From positions 434,001 through 498,000 of the forward strand of contig NDFF03000055.1 in the NCBI GenBank assembly GCA_002150815.3: DNA of 64,000 nt, read 5' to 3'. Below, in pieces: positions 36,475-48,565 of the stretch. A program made the position numbers and the translations under genes. The notes under the pieces were generated by a model. That model did not search any database, was not told where the DNA came from, and saw only the letters and a program-made list of their open reading frames with translations. This stretch comes from Grammothele lineata. Its lineage: Eukaryota > Basidiomycota > Agaricomycetes > Polyporales > Polyporaceae. The first letter of the stretch is position 1. Every line of letters starts with the position of its first letter.

Positions 36475-39180
36475 ATGGACGACCTCGTCAGCTCCAAGGG
36501 AGAGCCTTCTCCTTCTGCTGTGACTGGCACGACCGCTTCCGCGACCTCCATGACCTTCCAAGCCACCCAGACAGTCCAGGAACACGACGTACGTATTTCA
36601 GCAGATATATGCGCCGGTGTGCGTGGCTTGACTTGCGGCCAGCAGGTCAGCATCTTCGTGGCTGCCCAGCGCGGAGACGTGGACACCATCCGCAGCCTCA
36701 TCGAGTCTGGCAAGGCCTCCGCGACCGACCGGGACGAGCAGAACATCACCCCCCTCCACTGGGCCGCAATCAACGCCCAGCTCGCCGCATGCCGCTATCT
36801 GCTCGACCAAGGTGCCGAGATCGATGCGCTTGGTGGCGACCTCGTCGCGACACCCATGCAGTGGGCTGCGCGGAATGGGTACCTCTACATAATCCAGCTG
36901 CTCATTGCCCACAATGCCGATCCCAACATCGCCGACGCGCAGGGATACAATACCCTCCACCTCGTCACCCACTCGTCTTCGGTCATGGCCTTGCTATACC
37001 TTCTTCACCAACCCATTAACGTCGACGCACGCGACTCCCAAGGTCACACGTCTCTTATGTGGGCCGCTTACCAAGGGGATGCGCTTTCTGTCGAGCTACT
37101 CCTTAAGCACGGAGCTAGTCCGAATACCAAGGATGACACCGGTCTGACCCCACTTCACTGGGCTGTCGTGCGGGGTAACAGGATATGTATTCGGAAGCTC
37201 GTCGAGGCGGGGGCAGATGTGCATGCGAAGGATAACGATGGACGGACGGCGAGGGACATGGCGGTGGAACTCAAAAGCTTGGGACCCTGGAAACGGGCAT
37301 TGGAGGAGGGTGGTCTGACGGAGGAGGGCATCCCCAAGCGACGACCGCTTAGCGAGGTGTGTGCAGTGGCATCGTACAACTCCTTTCATCAGTCGTTCGT
37401 TTTCGGTTGTGGCTCTATGCATGCGTACTCACATGGTGGCGTGCAGCGCAATAGCAAGCTGCTCATATTCCTTTTGCCGACACTTACGCTGTTCTTGATG
37501 TTTACGACCCTTACGATTCTCCCATGGTATACTGGAATAATACTTGTCATGGCGCTGTTCTTCGGAATGCATCACGTACGTGCTACCAACTCCTCCCGCG
37601 AAAACGCGTACCTGATCATCCCCAGGTTGTAACGCGAGTCCTTTTGGACAAGTCCAACTACACCGACAGCGTCACTCAGAGTCCCTACTTCGCCGGGATC
37701 ATCACTGCCTCTATGATATGGGTGACGTATACTTGGATAAGGCGCCTTATGCCCAGTATGCTTTCGTCTTCCTCCGATCTTGAGAAGTGTGTAGTACTGA
37801 CTCTTGTTTCGCGCAGACACGCAGGACCATGCGTTCACGCATCTCATCCTCGCGATCACAATCGGGCTGTGTGCGTACAACTTCTTCCGTGCGATCACGC
37901 TAGACCCCGGGACATGCCCGAAACCCTCGAGTGACGGCGAACTAAAGACCGTATGTCCGCGTGTCTGTTATCGTTCAATGGTAGATTCATCGGTAGTCAC
38001 AGATCATCGAAGACCTTGCATCCCAGGGCCGGCTGAACGGGATGTCGTTCTGCATTCAGTGCATGGTGCGCCACTTTCGCCCATCGAACGCCTACGATGT
38101 CTAATTTTGGCGTGTTTCTAGGCGCGCAGACCTTTGCGGTCGAAGCACTGTCGCACATGCGACCGTTGTGTGGCTCGTCATGATCAGTGAGCCTAACAGT
38201 CGGCGATTTTGCAAATGTCCGCTCACGACGAACTTCCGTAGCCATTGCCCATGGGTGTGGAACTGCAGTACGTGGACACCTTGGTCTTACCGATGCCTCC
38301 GATGACTGTACTGACGGAGCCTTTGGCAGTTGGTGTGAACAACCACAGGCAGTTCCTTCTCTTCGTGTCCACCCTCGTCCTCGGAATCATCCTCTTCGAT
38401 TACCTCACGTTCGAATGTATGCGATCTCATCCCTATCCTGTCCGCCGCCCTCTGACGTCTTCTGTAGACTTCTCAAACGTCACAGTATCGACGGATCCGG
38501 CCGATATCTCACCCTCATGCATTCTGCCCGCATACCTGTGTGCAGTTACGGCATACGACACCTTCCTCTTCTCCGTCGCCGCATGGTCGACCCTGCAACT
38601 CTCATGGACGCTCGTGCTTCTCGCCACCCAGCTCTGGCAGGTCGCGCGGCAAATGACCACGCTCGAAGTCTCCAACCTCGGCCGCTACGGCTTCATGGGC
38701 GGACGCGGCGGTGCATCCATGCACAGCCAGATGGGCCACCAGCACCACCAGCACGCCTCCGACGATGCCTCGGGGGCATCCGCCGGTGGCGGCGCGCATG
38801 CGCACCGACATGCACATGGGGCCTGCGCAGGGTGTGGATCGGGCTTCCTCATGTCCCTCCTCGGACTCGACCGCTTCACGAAGGGCAAGGCCGCCGACGG
38901 GCTCGCGCGCGCAGCGAAGGCGCCAAACCCGTTCGACCTCGGCCTCGTCGGGAACTGCAAGGACTTCTGGACGACGGGCCGCGAGCTCGGCGTCGAGTAC
39001 GAGCGTCTGTACGATGTGCCCCCCGAGGGCTTCCGCGAGGCGAAGCGGAGACGGATGGAGGAGGGCGAGGACCTGCACCTCGATGGGGCCGCGAGGAAGA
39101 GTCTCCGCCAGAAGCTGCTCATGGGCCTTGGGCTCGGCGGGCGCAGTCGCGGCGGGTACGAGCCCCTCAGCCAGGTGTAG
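36475..39180 (+). CDS. AKR1: Akr1-type ankyrin-repeat DHHC palmitoyltransferase
   Basis: S-acyltransferase of Golgi and endosomal membranes that palmitoylates cytosolic cysteines of target proteins. Ten exons: 36475-36588, 36646-37356, 37447-37575, 37626-37755, 37817-37950, 38003-38065, 38122-38186, 38242-38267, 38330-38416 and 38468-39180; 723 residues. Residues about 40-260 carry six ankyrin repeats (ITPLHWAAINAQLAACRYLL, TPMQWAARNGYLYIIQLLI, TSLMWAAYQGDALSVELLL, TPLHWAVVRGNRICIRKLV). Two TMs follow (IFLLPTLTLFLMF region), then a further TM pair. The zinc-binding Cys-rich domain reads RPLRSKHCRTCDRCVARHD, then DHHC at 448-451 with nucleophile Cys451. Two more TMs and the TTxE motif (MTTLE) come next. 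The cytosolic tail contains a His-rich insert at about 571-612. Yeast Akr1 has DHYC, so the canonical DHHC here is a difference. The family call is firm. Confidence 0.92.
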
Positions 39181-42143
39181 GTGGCTGCTGCGCGGTGGAG
39201 TGTGGCGCGTGGGGTCGCGATGCTGGTTGCAAGCGGCGTCGAGGACCGCGCGTCGTGGCGCGCGTCGTGGGCCCGAGGACACCGACTGGGACAGCGGCGC
39301 GTGGTGCGAGTCGTCCTGCGGACTGAGGTATTGTAACAATAGATAGGACTTGTAATCAGGTATATTCGCAGCGCTTTACTGAAGTCACACTATTCGGTGC
39401 CCGATCGTCTGCGACTGCTAGTTCCGACAGACGTCGTCGGCCTGCAACTTATCGTGCGTCCTACCTCCGCACGCCGCCGGCAGCGCTTGGACAATGACAC
39501 CTTCGAGCGCGGCCGATTTACAGCGACATCGGGCACCACTTCGAGCAAACCTTGAGTACCTCGAGGATGCTCGCGATGCGTGAATCGTGGGAGCTCGAGG
39601 GACTGGATGTTACTTCCGGCGAATTTCGGCCACGGTGTCGAGATTGCCCCATCCTACGGTTGATTGGTGAGTTCACGCTCTATCTACTTCTCGTCGGTGT
39701 GGCTCAAACGTTTACCTGGAAGCTCCAAGTATAGACTGTCATTGTCAATCAGAGAAGCTCAGCTTCGATGAGTTAGTGGATGATTACCCAGGCACACAGC
39801 GAACGGCGTTGATGACCAAGCGCTTAACGATACCGCCGTGGCCTGCGTACTCATCCGGATGGAACACGGCGCCCCTGACAAACTCCCTACAATCGCCCGT
39901 GAACCATTCCTCTGGTCGAGGAAGCTATGTCAACGACAACGCTGGCCCGACTGTCCGTGAGAAAGCCGACTTCCTCTTCCCGATGATCGCGGCCCGGCGA
40001 GGCCACTTCGAAGTACAATCCATACAGCTTCTTGACACGACATCGGCCGCCCTGCTCGTTTCCGCATCACCGGGTCGCTCATCGCACGCAGGTAAGTCTG
40101 CTCCGCTCGTCCCAAGCCTCTGGATTGTTGTGAGTGAAGCTCCGAGACTGACGCGTACACTGAGGCCGCAACTCAATCGCAGCCCTCGAAATCCGAATCG
40201 CGCGCTGTATTGTGTCAGCCTCCGTGAGCACCTCCCAGAACTCACTGAAAACCCTCTCGTTCCATGCAATCACAGTCCGGAGGTTATAGATTCTAATTTC
40301 ACTTTCGAGTCATAGTACCCTAGAGTCTCAAGTTGCCCGAGAAGCGCTCAGGAGCCCGACCTTGAAAGTTTCCACAGTACGCTGCTCGGCGATTACTTTT
40401 CGAAAGTCCGAGGTAGCGTGGTTCGGTGAATATTAGTGATTTCTGTGAGCTTCCTTAGTCGGGGAACACCAAGGAATATCAATGCACACTGGGCTCGACG
40501 GCCACGCGTCCGACTTTGTATGGCGCAACGATGGCGATGGATTGCGCAACCCGGTTACTTAGCTTATCGGCCCTTTTGCCCCAGGAACGATTCTAGGACG
40601 ATCTTCGCACTGCCTATACTCGAATCAGCTGCCTGCCTGCACTGTGCAGCTTCCTACACACTGTGCTGCACTTTTCTCAATCTCATTGAGACAAGGCAAA
40701 CTCGACATAGCCGATCCAGTGGTGGCACCGCTAGTATGGTCAGCATCGTACGCTGGCAAGTTCTCGCGCGGGGTCTCCCCATGAGCCGTAGGTTGCTTAT
40801 ACCAGTGTCATAGATTTCAGGAATCAGTCGGCTCGCTTTCGCCGTCTTCATTGTGAATGACGATCTTGAAGCTTGTTTTTATGATCCCCATGTCTCTGTG
40901 ATGTTACTAGGGCACTAGTAAGGTCAGTTTCAGCAATTGGTGGCGTCCGCAAGATAAGTAGTACGCCGGTCGCGCAATCCTTTGGTGGATTGCGCGACAG
41001 GGCGGGGTATCATCCCGGGTTTCAAAATTGCTTCCCGCGATGATTGTGACCCCTTGCTATGTTCGAGACAGGCGAGCTTCAATAAGCTTGAATGCATCGG
41101 GCAATCATCGACATCGGCCTTCTCCCACCTTGGTCGCCGGTCTGTGTGAAATGGATCTGAATGCGAGGCTAGGATCTGCCCGTGGCTGTAACCCCCCGCG
41201 AGAGGTCCTGCCGCGCCGTTCTCATGATCCTGGTGCGTTCTCCTGTCCGTTATCGGCCGAGGAGGTTCAAGGTCCGATTCACGCTCGATGCTGCTTTCCA
41301 ACCGAAGGCTATCTAAGGAAGCTAAGCCAATGCTGTTCCGCAGTTCGCCCCCTCGATCTCAAACAGCCAATCTCTAGCGAATCGGCGTATCTGAGAGTAT
41401 TGGATCTGGTCCGAGGACTTGCATCTGCCCCTCCCTCGCGCTTCGCTAGACACCGGACTCGTCCCACGGCGCGTCGCTCACGAGAATCGGCCTTCTTCTG
41501 TAGCACTAAGGCACAGGCCTCGAAGGCTTTCCCGCGGATCCTCCCCGCATTCCCCGCTCCCAGGGAGAGCATTCTCGGGGAGTGGGATCGACCCTGAGCA
41601 GTGTGAGTTACATAGGGTGGCAGTGCAGTATACTGAAACGTAGCCGAGGAGTATGCGCGACATATATGTTTGACAGGCGGAGTAGCTCCCGGGCACCAAT
41701 GAGATGCCCCTCGTTTGAGTCATATGGACTCACGACTTTGCGCATTGTGAGTGTGTTGTGATGATGATGGCAGTTCCTGCCGCCGCGAGGTTGTTGGACA
41801 TGAATCCAACGCCACTGACGCATTTAATAGAGGGATGGACGTAGACGACCAAGGGATGGTCCCACGCGCCACGGCTCAGCTGAACTGCGGCCGAGAAACA
41901 GTATGTCACGCGCATTAAGAGTGTTCGAATAAGATACCATTCAGTTGGCCAAAGGCGACAACTAATGTGAATAGAGATCTATCAGTACGTGACGCAGAGG
42001 CACAACACTAGTCTCGTAGGGGATACAGTGGTCAAGTAGCGGAATTAAGAATGAGTGAGCGTATAAAAACAACAACCAAAATAAATCCCAAACGCCGCAG
42101 CGTAGTCCGTTACAGCATCTACAGTCGCACCGCGCGCACGCTT
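39181..42143. other. mostly gene-poor stretch
   Basis: Apart from the hypothetical spliced gene at 39567-40289, no coding signal is recognisable. Open frames at 40436-40813 and 41028-41597 lack motifs and show non-coding composition. The last 150 bases hold the 3' region of the oxalate decarboxylase gene. Confidence 0.45.
39567..40289 (+). CDS. hypothetical spliced gene, no family recognised
   Basis: Three exons can be joined with intact frame: 39567-39666, 39735-40091 and 40183-40289. Both donors are strong (GTGAGT, GTAAGT) and the acceptors are TATAG and CGCAG. The product would be 187 residues, starting MLAMRESWELEGLDV. It contains a small Cys/His patch (CRDCPILRLI then DCHCQSEKL) and an acidic stretch (SFDELVDDYPG), and ends HAITVRRL. 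No known domain is apparent and the real start may lie in an unrecognised upstream exon. Two phase-compatible introns with good donors make it better than a chance frame, but a decayed gene or chance remains possible. Confidence 0.3.
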
Positions 42144-43932
42144 TTAAGCGACGATGACCTGCTTCTCCTTGCTGAAGCCCTCGACGACCGACGGGTCGAC
42201 CTTGAGAAGGTCTGCAACGACCTGCTTCGGCATGAGAGCAAGCCTGCACAAGAACGCGTTCGTTAGCAAACGCAATCGTAAGAAACGTATGCGGAGCAGA
42301 GGACTCACCACTGGGTCGCGCTGAAGTCGATGAAGCGGGGCGCCTTGAAGAGTTCGAGGAAGATGAGAGGCTCCGTCGGCGACAGGTTCTTGACGTAGTG
42401 GCCGTACGAGATCGGGAACACGGCGGTGTCGCCGGGTTGGAAGTCGAACGTGCGCGCGGTGCTGCCGCCGGCGAACGCGGTCGCGCGGCCGTGGCCGCTG
42501 ATGATGTACAGCCACTCGTCGTTGACGTGCCAGTGGAGCTCGCGGAGGCCGTTGGGCTCGACGAAGACGAGCGCGCTCGCGAGCAGCGTCGAGACGGGGA
42601 AGTTGGTCGCGGAGGCCTGGATCTTGACCCACCCGCCCGGCGCGGTCTTCTTGTCCTGCGTGTCGAGGTGGAAGACGAAGGGGCTGGGAACCTCGCCGTT
42701 CGGGTTCGAGACCTCCTGGTCCTTGGCGTCACCGAAGGGCGGCGGCGCGACGGTGCTCTTGAGGATGTAGGGGTCCTTTGCCGGGATGTTCGCGAGCACG
42801 GAGGTGTTCACGCCGAGGTTCTGCGCAACGATCTCGAGCGGGGTGTGTGCGAGCCAGTCCGAGAGCATGAAGGTCGTGCCGGACGCGTCAAAGTTGCCAT
42901 CAGTGAAGATGAGCAGGATCTCGAGGCCTTGATCGAGCGCCTGGATGGAGTGGGGAGTACCCGGCGGGAAGCTGAATGGGGAAAGCTTTGAGTATGGGCG
43001 ATACAAGGGGTAGCGCCAGGAACGGGGACCCACTAGTAAATGTCCGGGTCCGAGCCGTTAATGGGGCCCTTGATGTCGGACGTGTAGCTCCTGCCGGAGT
43101 CGTCGATGGCGGAGATGCGACCCGTGCCGTTGAGGATGTATCCCCACTCGGCCACACGATGCCAGTGACTGAAGGGAGCGAATCAGTACGCGCGTTTTAC
43201 ACAGACGCCCGGAGAAATCTACGCTTACAGCTCACGGTAGGCGTTAGCTGAGAGGCGAATCTCGGCAGCGGCGAGGTCCTTCGCTGTCGATCCCGTGTCA
43301 TGTCAGCTCCCATCAGGTGTGGGGAAGCAAGCGTGGAACGCGACTTACAGGGCGGAAGATCAGTGATGGTCTGCTCGCGTACCCATCCTCCCTACAACGG
43401 AAAAGGCGTTGGTTATTTTCCCGGCTCGGATGATGAAGCGACGCACCGTGAGCAGGCGCGTGTGCGACAGCGACATACTCCACTTGAGATTGGGGACAGT
43501 GCCTAAAGCAGGCGGGTCAGTGCGCAGTCCTTCGTCCACTGACATCCCCGCTGTGCCCTACTTACCCGCATCCGTCGTCGGCGCAGCGAGGTTGTCCGGG
43601 TTCTCCTCGTCGATAGCGGTGTTGCTGTTCGCGAGGAAGGTGTCGCCCGCGCCGTTCCGGATCGGCTCCGGGTCGTTGCCCAAATCCGCGACCTGACCAA
43701 CGTCGGGAGGCGTGATGTCGCGCTTGCGCATCATGCTTGGCGCATCGTCGTACACAGGGCGAAGATGGCGCGTGCGTGTCGTTGCCGCCTGGCGCCGGCC
43801 GAGGTTCAGCGACCTCACGGCGGGGTCGCGGGCGAGGAAATCGCGCAGCTGAGGGTCGGAGTCCGGCGACGCGGAGACGACGCTGCATGCCGCGAGTGCG
43901 GCGAGAAGGAGGGTGGACAGCCGAGGAAACAT
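42144..43932 (-). CDS. secreted bicupin oxalate decarboxylase
   Basis: Mn-dependent enzyme that splits oxalate to formate and CO2, used by wood-decay fungi to control extracellular oxalate and pH. Seven exons: 43932-43566, 43502-43447, 43391-43349, 43283-43229, 43168-43034, 42971-42309 and 42243-42144; 472 residues. MFPRLSTLLLAALAACSVVSA is a signal peptide followed by a propeptide-like stretch of about 70 residues. Cupin 1 has HWHRVAEWGY (His175, His177, Glu181 as metal ligands) and PPGTPHSIQ (His226). Cupin 2 has HWHVNDEWLY (His365, His367, Glu371) and VFPISYGHYV for the fourth ligand, so both metal sites are intact. The C-terminus ends in FSKEKQVIVA. A TATA element lies 85 bases upstream of the ATG. 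Oxalate oxidase and related bicupins share the fold; decarboxylase is the likely activity in a basidiomycete. Confidence 0.88.
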
Positions 43933-46096
43933 CGCGTGGCACGGTGCGGGGGGACTGCGGAAGAAGAGAAAGGCAGTGGGGGTGGGCCACTGGGAGAAAG
44001 CTCGGAGGGCGGAGGGTCTTATACGTACAGCAGGGACGACCTCTTCCACACAGCGGCGCGAGCGCAAGCGAAGCCGGTTCCGTTCGGGGACCTGAGATCG
44101 AGCTAAAGGTGAGCGGGGTCAGACCTCCCACGATGGTCATGGAGGCAGCATGTGCAGATGGGGTATGGACTGGTTTGGCACACCGGTGGATCTGGGGGTG
44201 ACGCGTTCCGCTGCGCGGTACTGGCGATCATTGACCATCTTGGCCGGGGGTAAGGCGAATCTGGGGGCCGCATGGCTGTGACCGAGATCACGGAAAGGTT
44301 CGGTAAGCGCCCGACGGTGCGTAAGGTTCACGGAGAAGGAAGGTGTTCAATCAGACCATCACATGAAAGTTTGCGGACTTGGATAGAGAGATGTCCGAAG
44401 AGTCGATAACGTGCTGGTGCACTGATATGACGCAAAAACAGGCGAGATAGACAGAGGCATCAGACGGGGGGGATGCGCTCCTCGTGGGACCAGTGCGGCT
44501 GCACAAGCAATGCATCAAAACGTCGGCAACGAATAGCGACAACAGCGTTACGACCGTCTGTGAGAGGGCAGTGATCAAAGCTGTCAGCCGGCTCCGAGGA
44601 GTACCGCAACAATGGGCAGACAACGGGCGACAGGGCGTCGACAGGCCTGGGTGCTTTCCAGTCTCCTCCTGAGACACGAAGAGGACAGCGGGAGACTCCT
44701 GCCGCCTGCGCTGCCGTCACGAAGATGGAATCAAAGCGCTCGTTTGGCCCAATGGCGGGCGTTGCGTATACAACTAGGCACTGCGTCTGTCCCACAGCAA
44801 CCCACAGCCCGTTCCAAGTCTCCGTCACAGACACAAAACACGGAGCACCGGTCTCCGGTTGCACTTAGAAGTGGCATATCCGCTTTAGGATGCACCAGAG
44901 GTTGTAAGAAAACGCAGCGATATTCATCAGCACTATTCAACCAGCGCTCGGGGGCTAGGGGTCCTCAAAGGGCGCTCGTCAGCCACCCGCGACTCTCGGA
45001 GTGCGTCACTAGACGTCCCAAGGTGTGTTATGCATCCTATGAGACGCCTAGCGCGTCCAAGGGGATAACCACGACGCGAGCGCGCCACGCTCGTGAGTTT
45101 GGGCGGGAGCGCTATTCCTGTTCTCGATGTCGGATACCACATGGCCACTCACCTGGGGCGGCCGCAGCCCATCTATCTGGACGCGCCGCGGGTGCGGGAC
45201 GTGAGGCTTCCAAGAATCGAGCCGCTGTACAGGCGGAGTCAAGTCCCCTACGCCGGCCACGACGACAGGAAGTGGTATGTTACGCAAATAGCTTGCATCT
45301 GTTGACCCTTCCTGTCCCACGGAGGAGCATGAACATATGGCCGGATGAGCAAGTCCTGCGCGATCGCCGGCACTCCCGCCGGCCGTCTGTTACTCATGCA
45401 ATCGAAATGTTGTCGGTTCTCCGGAGCTAGATTTATTATCAGTCACTTACCCTCATGACCTTCCAAAGGCTCCGGAAGGTTCCCCTAACGCTCTAAGAAC
45501 GTCAACTGTAAGCTCGCGAGGATCTCCACGTGCGAATTTTCATTCAAGCATCTTCCTCGCGTGCAGTATCCGCTTCTAGCGTTAGGCCTCCGTTGCGGGA
45601 TTCTCCTGGGTACATGTGAGCGACCTGTCATTCATATTCTTGGAGACACTGGGCAGATCGGCATCTGATATCTGCGCTCCGTGTCGGAGGTTGCTTCCCC
45701 TGAAGAAGTGAAGACTAGCGATAGAGGACGGACCTGGGCAACAAGGTATTCGGAATTCGGGGGAGAGGGGACCTGACGCGGCCGACGAGGAGCTGGCGCG
45801 TGGCGCCGGATGGCCGACAGACACGTTGAGCGGAAGAGATGCGGACTCAGAAAAAAGGCGGATTATAATCATAGGGATACGGGCATGGATAACTAGTCGT
45901 CGCGGCTTGAGCCAACCTGCACACAAGCATCGCGGCGTGCGCCCTACGTTCCCCTTGCGTCGCGTTCAAAGAGCGCCTGCCCTTAAGTCAACGAGATCAC
46001 GTGCGTTGGATCGAAGCACGATAACGATGAAGAAAAAAACGAAAGATCACTGACTTTGCTCCGTCCTCTCACTTCCTCCTCTCCTCATCGTCCAAA
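43933..46096. other. divergent intergenic stretch
   Basis: Upstream region shared by the oxalate decarboxylase (-) and eEF1B gamma (+) genes. Besides the TATA element near 44020, no coding signal is recognised between 44100 and 45900; the open frame at 44612-45430 has non-coding composition. A CACGTG E-box-like word lies at 45998-46003, about 95 bases upstream of the eEF1B gamma ATG; its role is unknown. Confidence 0.5.
44017..44023 (-). promoter_or_regulatory. TATA box of the oxalate decarboxylase gene
   Basis: On the minus strand, TATAAGA is found 85 bases upstream of the start codon, followed by a pyrimidine-rich leader: the standard spacing for a TATA-driven, inducible fungal gene. Confidence 0.65.
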
Positions 46097-47789
46097 ATGG
46101 CGTCCATCGGCACCCTCTACACCACCCCCGGGCAGGGCAGCGGCAAGCGCGTGAGTCTCGTCGTCGCCAGCACCAAATAACGCGCGCGATCTGACCTCGG
46201 GACGGCTAGATTCGTGCCGCAGCCGCTTTCGCCGGTCTCAAGGTCGACCTCCCCGCGAGCTACGTTCACTTCGAGGACAACAAAAAGCCCGAATTTCTTG
46301 CTAAGTTCCCTCACGGCAAGATCCCTGCACTCGACGCCGCCGATGGCTTCAAGCTCTTCGAGACTTCTGCGATTGCGCGCTACGGTGAGTTCTTTCGAGT
46401 CAATTTATACAGTCTTCGGACATCGGACGTGCCTGGCAAGCGTCTTCTTGGTAAAATATGCGAAATGAAGAGAAATATCATATCAGTTATCCCTGTCTTA
46501 ATCCTTGTGTCGACAGTACAACTTCATTCTGATTCGCCTCAGCAGCCTTTCGCGTTTCAGTTCTAGCTTGAGCTAACTTGTCTTCCTAGTCGCTGCGCTC
46601 GCGCCCAACTCCACTCTTCTCCCTTCCGACGCTAAGGAGCAGGCTCTCATTGACCAATGGGTCTCTTTCGCGGACTCGGAGATTGGTACCCACACCGCTC
46701 TCATCTTCCAGCTCTGCAAAGGCATCATTACCCCCTACAACAAGCCTGTACGTACCTCGGCGTCTTCAGTCCGTGCAGCATTCCCATTCTTGTTCTACTA
46801 GATCCACACCACCCTCGCAGAGCGTCAGCTCCGTTCTCTCAAGACCCTGGAGAACTACCTCTCCACTCGCACCTTCCTCGTCACCGAACGTATCACTCTT
46901 GCCGACATCACCGTTGCCTCCGTAATCCTCCGTGCCGTCAGCGTGACCATCGATGCTTCCCTCCGTGCCCAGCTCCCCAACGTCATGCGTCATTTCGAGA
47001 CCATCGTTAACCAGCCGAGCATGAAGGAGGTCTGGGGCGAGGTCACCTACATTGACAAGGCACTGCAGTACGTTCCTCCTCCGAAGGAGAAGAAGGAGCC
47101 GAAGCCTGCGGCTGCCCCCGCTCCTAAAGCTGAGAAGCCCAAGAAGGAGGCTGAGGAAGAGGAGGACGATATCCCCCGCGACGAGCCCAAGGCGAAGAAC
47201 CCTCTTGACTCCCTTCCCAAGTCGAAGTTCAACCTTGAGGATTGGAAGCGCGCATACTCTAACAAGGACACGCGTGGCGCGGGTGGCTCGCTCGAGTGGT
47301 TCTACGAGAAGTAAGTTGCGTTGTAGTCTCGTACCGGTTACCGACTTAACGGGACATGTAGCTACGACGCCGAGGGCTTCTCCGTCTGGCGTGTGGACTT
47401 CAAGTACAACAACGAGCTCACACAGACCTTCATGTCGTCGAACCTGATCGGCGGTTTCTTCAACCGTCTGGAGGCGTCGCGCAAGTACCTCTTCGGCTCG
47501 ATGGGTGTCCTCGGCCAGACGAACGACTCCATCATCTCCGGCGCGTTGATTGCCCGCGGACAGGACATCAAGCCCGTCGTGGACGTTGCGCCTGACTGGG
47601 AATCGTACGAGTTCAAGCGCCTCGACCTCAGCAACGCCGACGACAAGGCGTTCTTCGAGGCGGCACTGGCGTGGGATCTCGAGGTTGACGGCAAGAAGTG
47701 GGTTGACGGAAAGAACGTAAGTGCATTGACGGCTATAATTGCGCCGTGGACGTGAGTACTGAAGCTCCACTTTTTGGCAGTTCAAGTAA
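46097..47789 (+). CDS. translation elongation factor eEF1B gamma subunit
   Basis: Structural subunit of the eEF1B complex that recharges eEF1A with GTP in the cytosol. Six exons: 46097-46150, 46210-46384, 46590-46747, 46802-47310, 47362-47716 and 47781-47789; 419 residues. The start MASIGTLYTTPGQGSGKR follows a CT-rich leader. Residues 1-76 are a thioredoxin-like GST N-domain (DNKKPEFLAKFPHGKIPALD), and 80-210 the GST C-domain (LADITVASVILRAV). Residues about 220-250 form a Lys/Glu/Pro/Ala linker (KEKKEPKPAAAPAPKAEK). The rest is the EF1G domain (NPLDSLPKSKFNLEDWKR, then GGSLEWFYENYDAEGFSVWR; SSNLIGGFFNRLEASRKYLF). The last exon encodes only Phe-Lys and the stop. Highly conserved single-copy type gene. 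Confidence 0.95.
47781..47789 (+). other. 9-base terminal coding microexon of eEF1B gamma
   Basis: After the 64-base intron (GTAAGT donor at 47717, TGGCAG acceptor) the last exon supplies TTC AAG TAA, giving the conserved C-terminal Phe-Lys. Reading through the intron instead gives a non-conserved tail. Confidence 0.75.
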
Positions 47790-48565
47790 ACGCGCACACT
47801 CCTCGACGGGTTACTCGGATTCGCCTAGATGTATCATTTACTGTCACGTACGCTTTGCTTGTGTTGATAGCTGGGGGATTTGTTGTGTTGTTGCAGTGTC
47901 ACGAAATCCATCTTGTATTCAATTCTGATACCCGCGTCCCGGGCCCCCGCAGTACCTCGCAGCGCTCTCACCGTTGTCCACGCTTGTTAGGGTCGCCGTC
48001 ACAGGTTGCGCCGAATACGGCGGACGGCCAGTTCCTGGCAGATTGAACTCGTCGACCGGTGGGATCGGCATGATAGGCGTGTTATGTTGAACCGGTCGAC
48101 ATACCATCCGCGCAGCGCGTGGCCAGCACGCTAGGTCTGTCAAACAGCTGTCGTCCTACCCCCTCTTACCGCCGGTGCTTGCACCATGGTGCATGCAGAT
48201 CGACGCGCCAAGAGGGCTATGTTAAATGGTGAATTCGGAATACAAGGGACGAGTAAAGGCCAAGCAAGGCTTGTGGGTGCATCACAGGAGATTCCGAGTC
48301 GGACGGCCGCTGAGCCGCAATGCTGCACACCCCGGCTATAGGCGAACAGCTCTTGACACTACATCTTCAACTCCTTGCTGCGCACCTCCGAAACCGACAC
48401 AATTCTCGGCCGGGAGACAGACCTCGGTGAACGTCGCCGCCGGGGTGAGGTCCTGTGAGGTCTCGGACTAGCCGAACATCTCGATCCCTCTTCGTGTCCA
48501 ACGGCTCCGAGGATGGCCGATCATGTGGACCCCGGCGGAACGAAGGAGGTCCGAGTCGAGGACCG

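Noticed and set aside
38187..39326. 379-codon plus-strand frame over the 3' half of AKR1
   Set aside because: Wrong frame of AKR1 exons; the real frame carries the DHHC domain and its splice sites.
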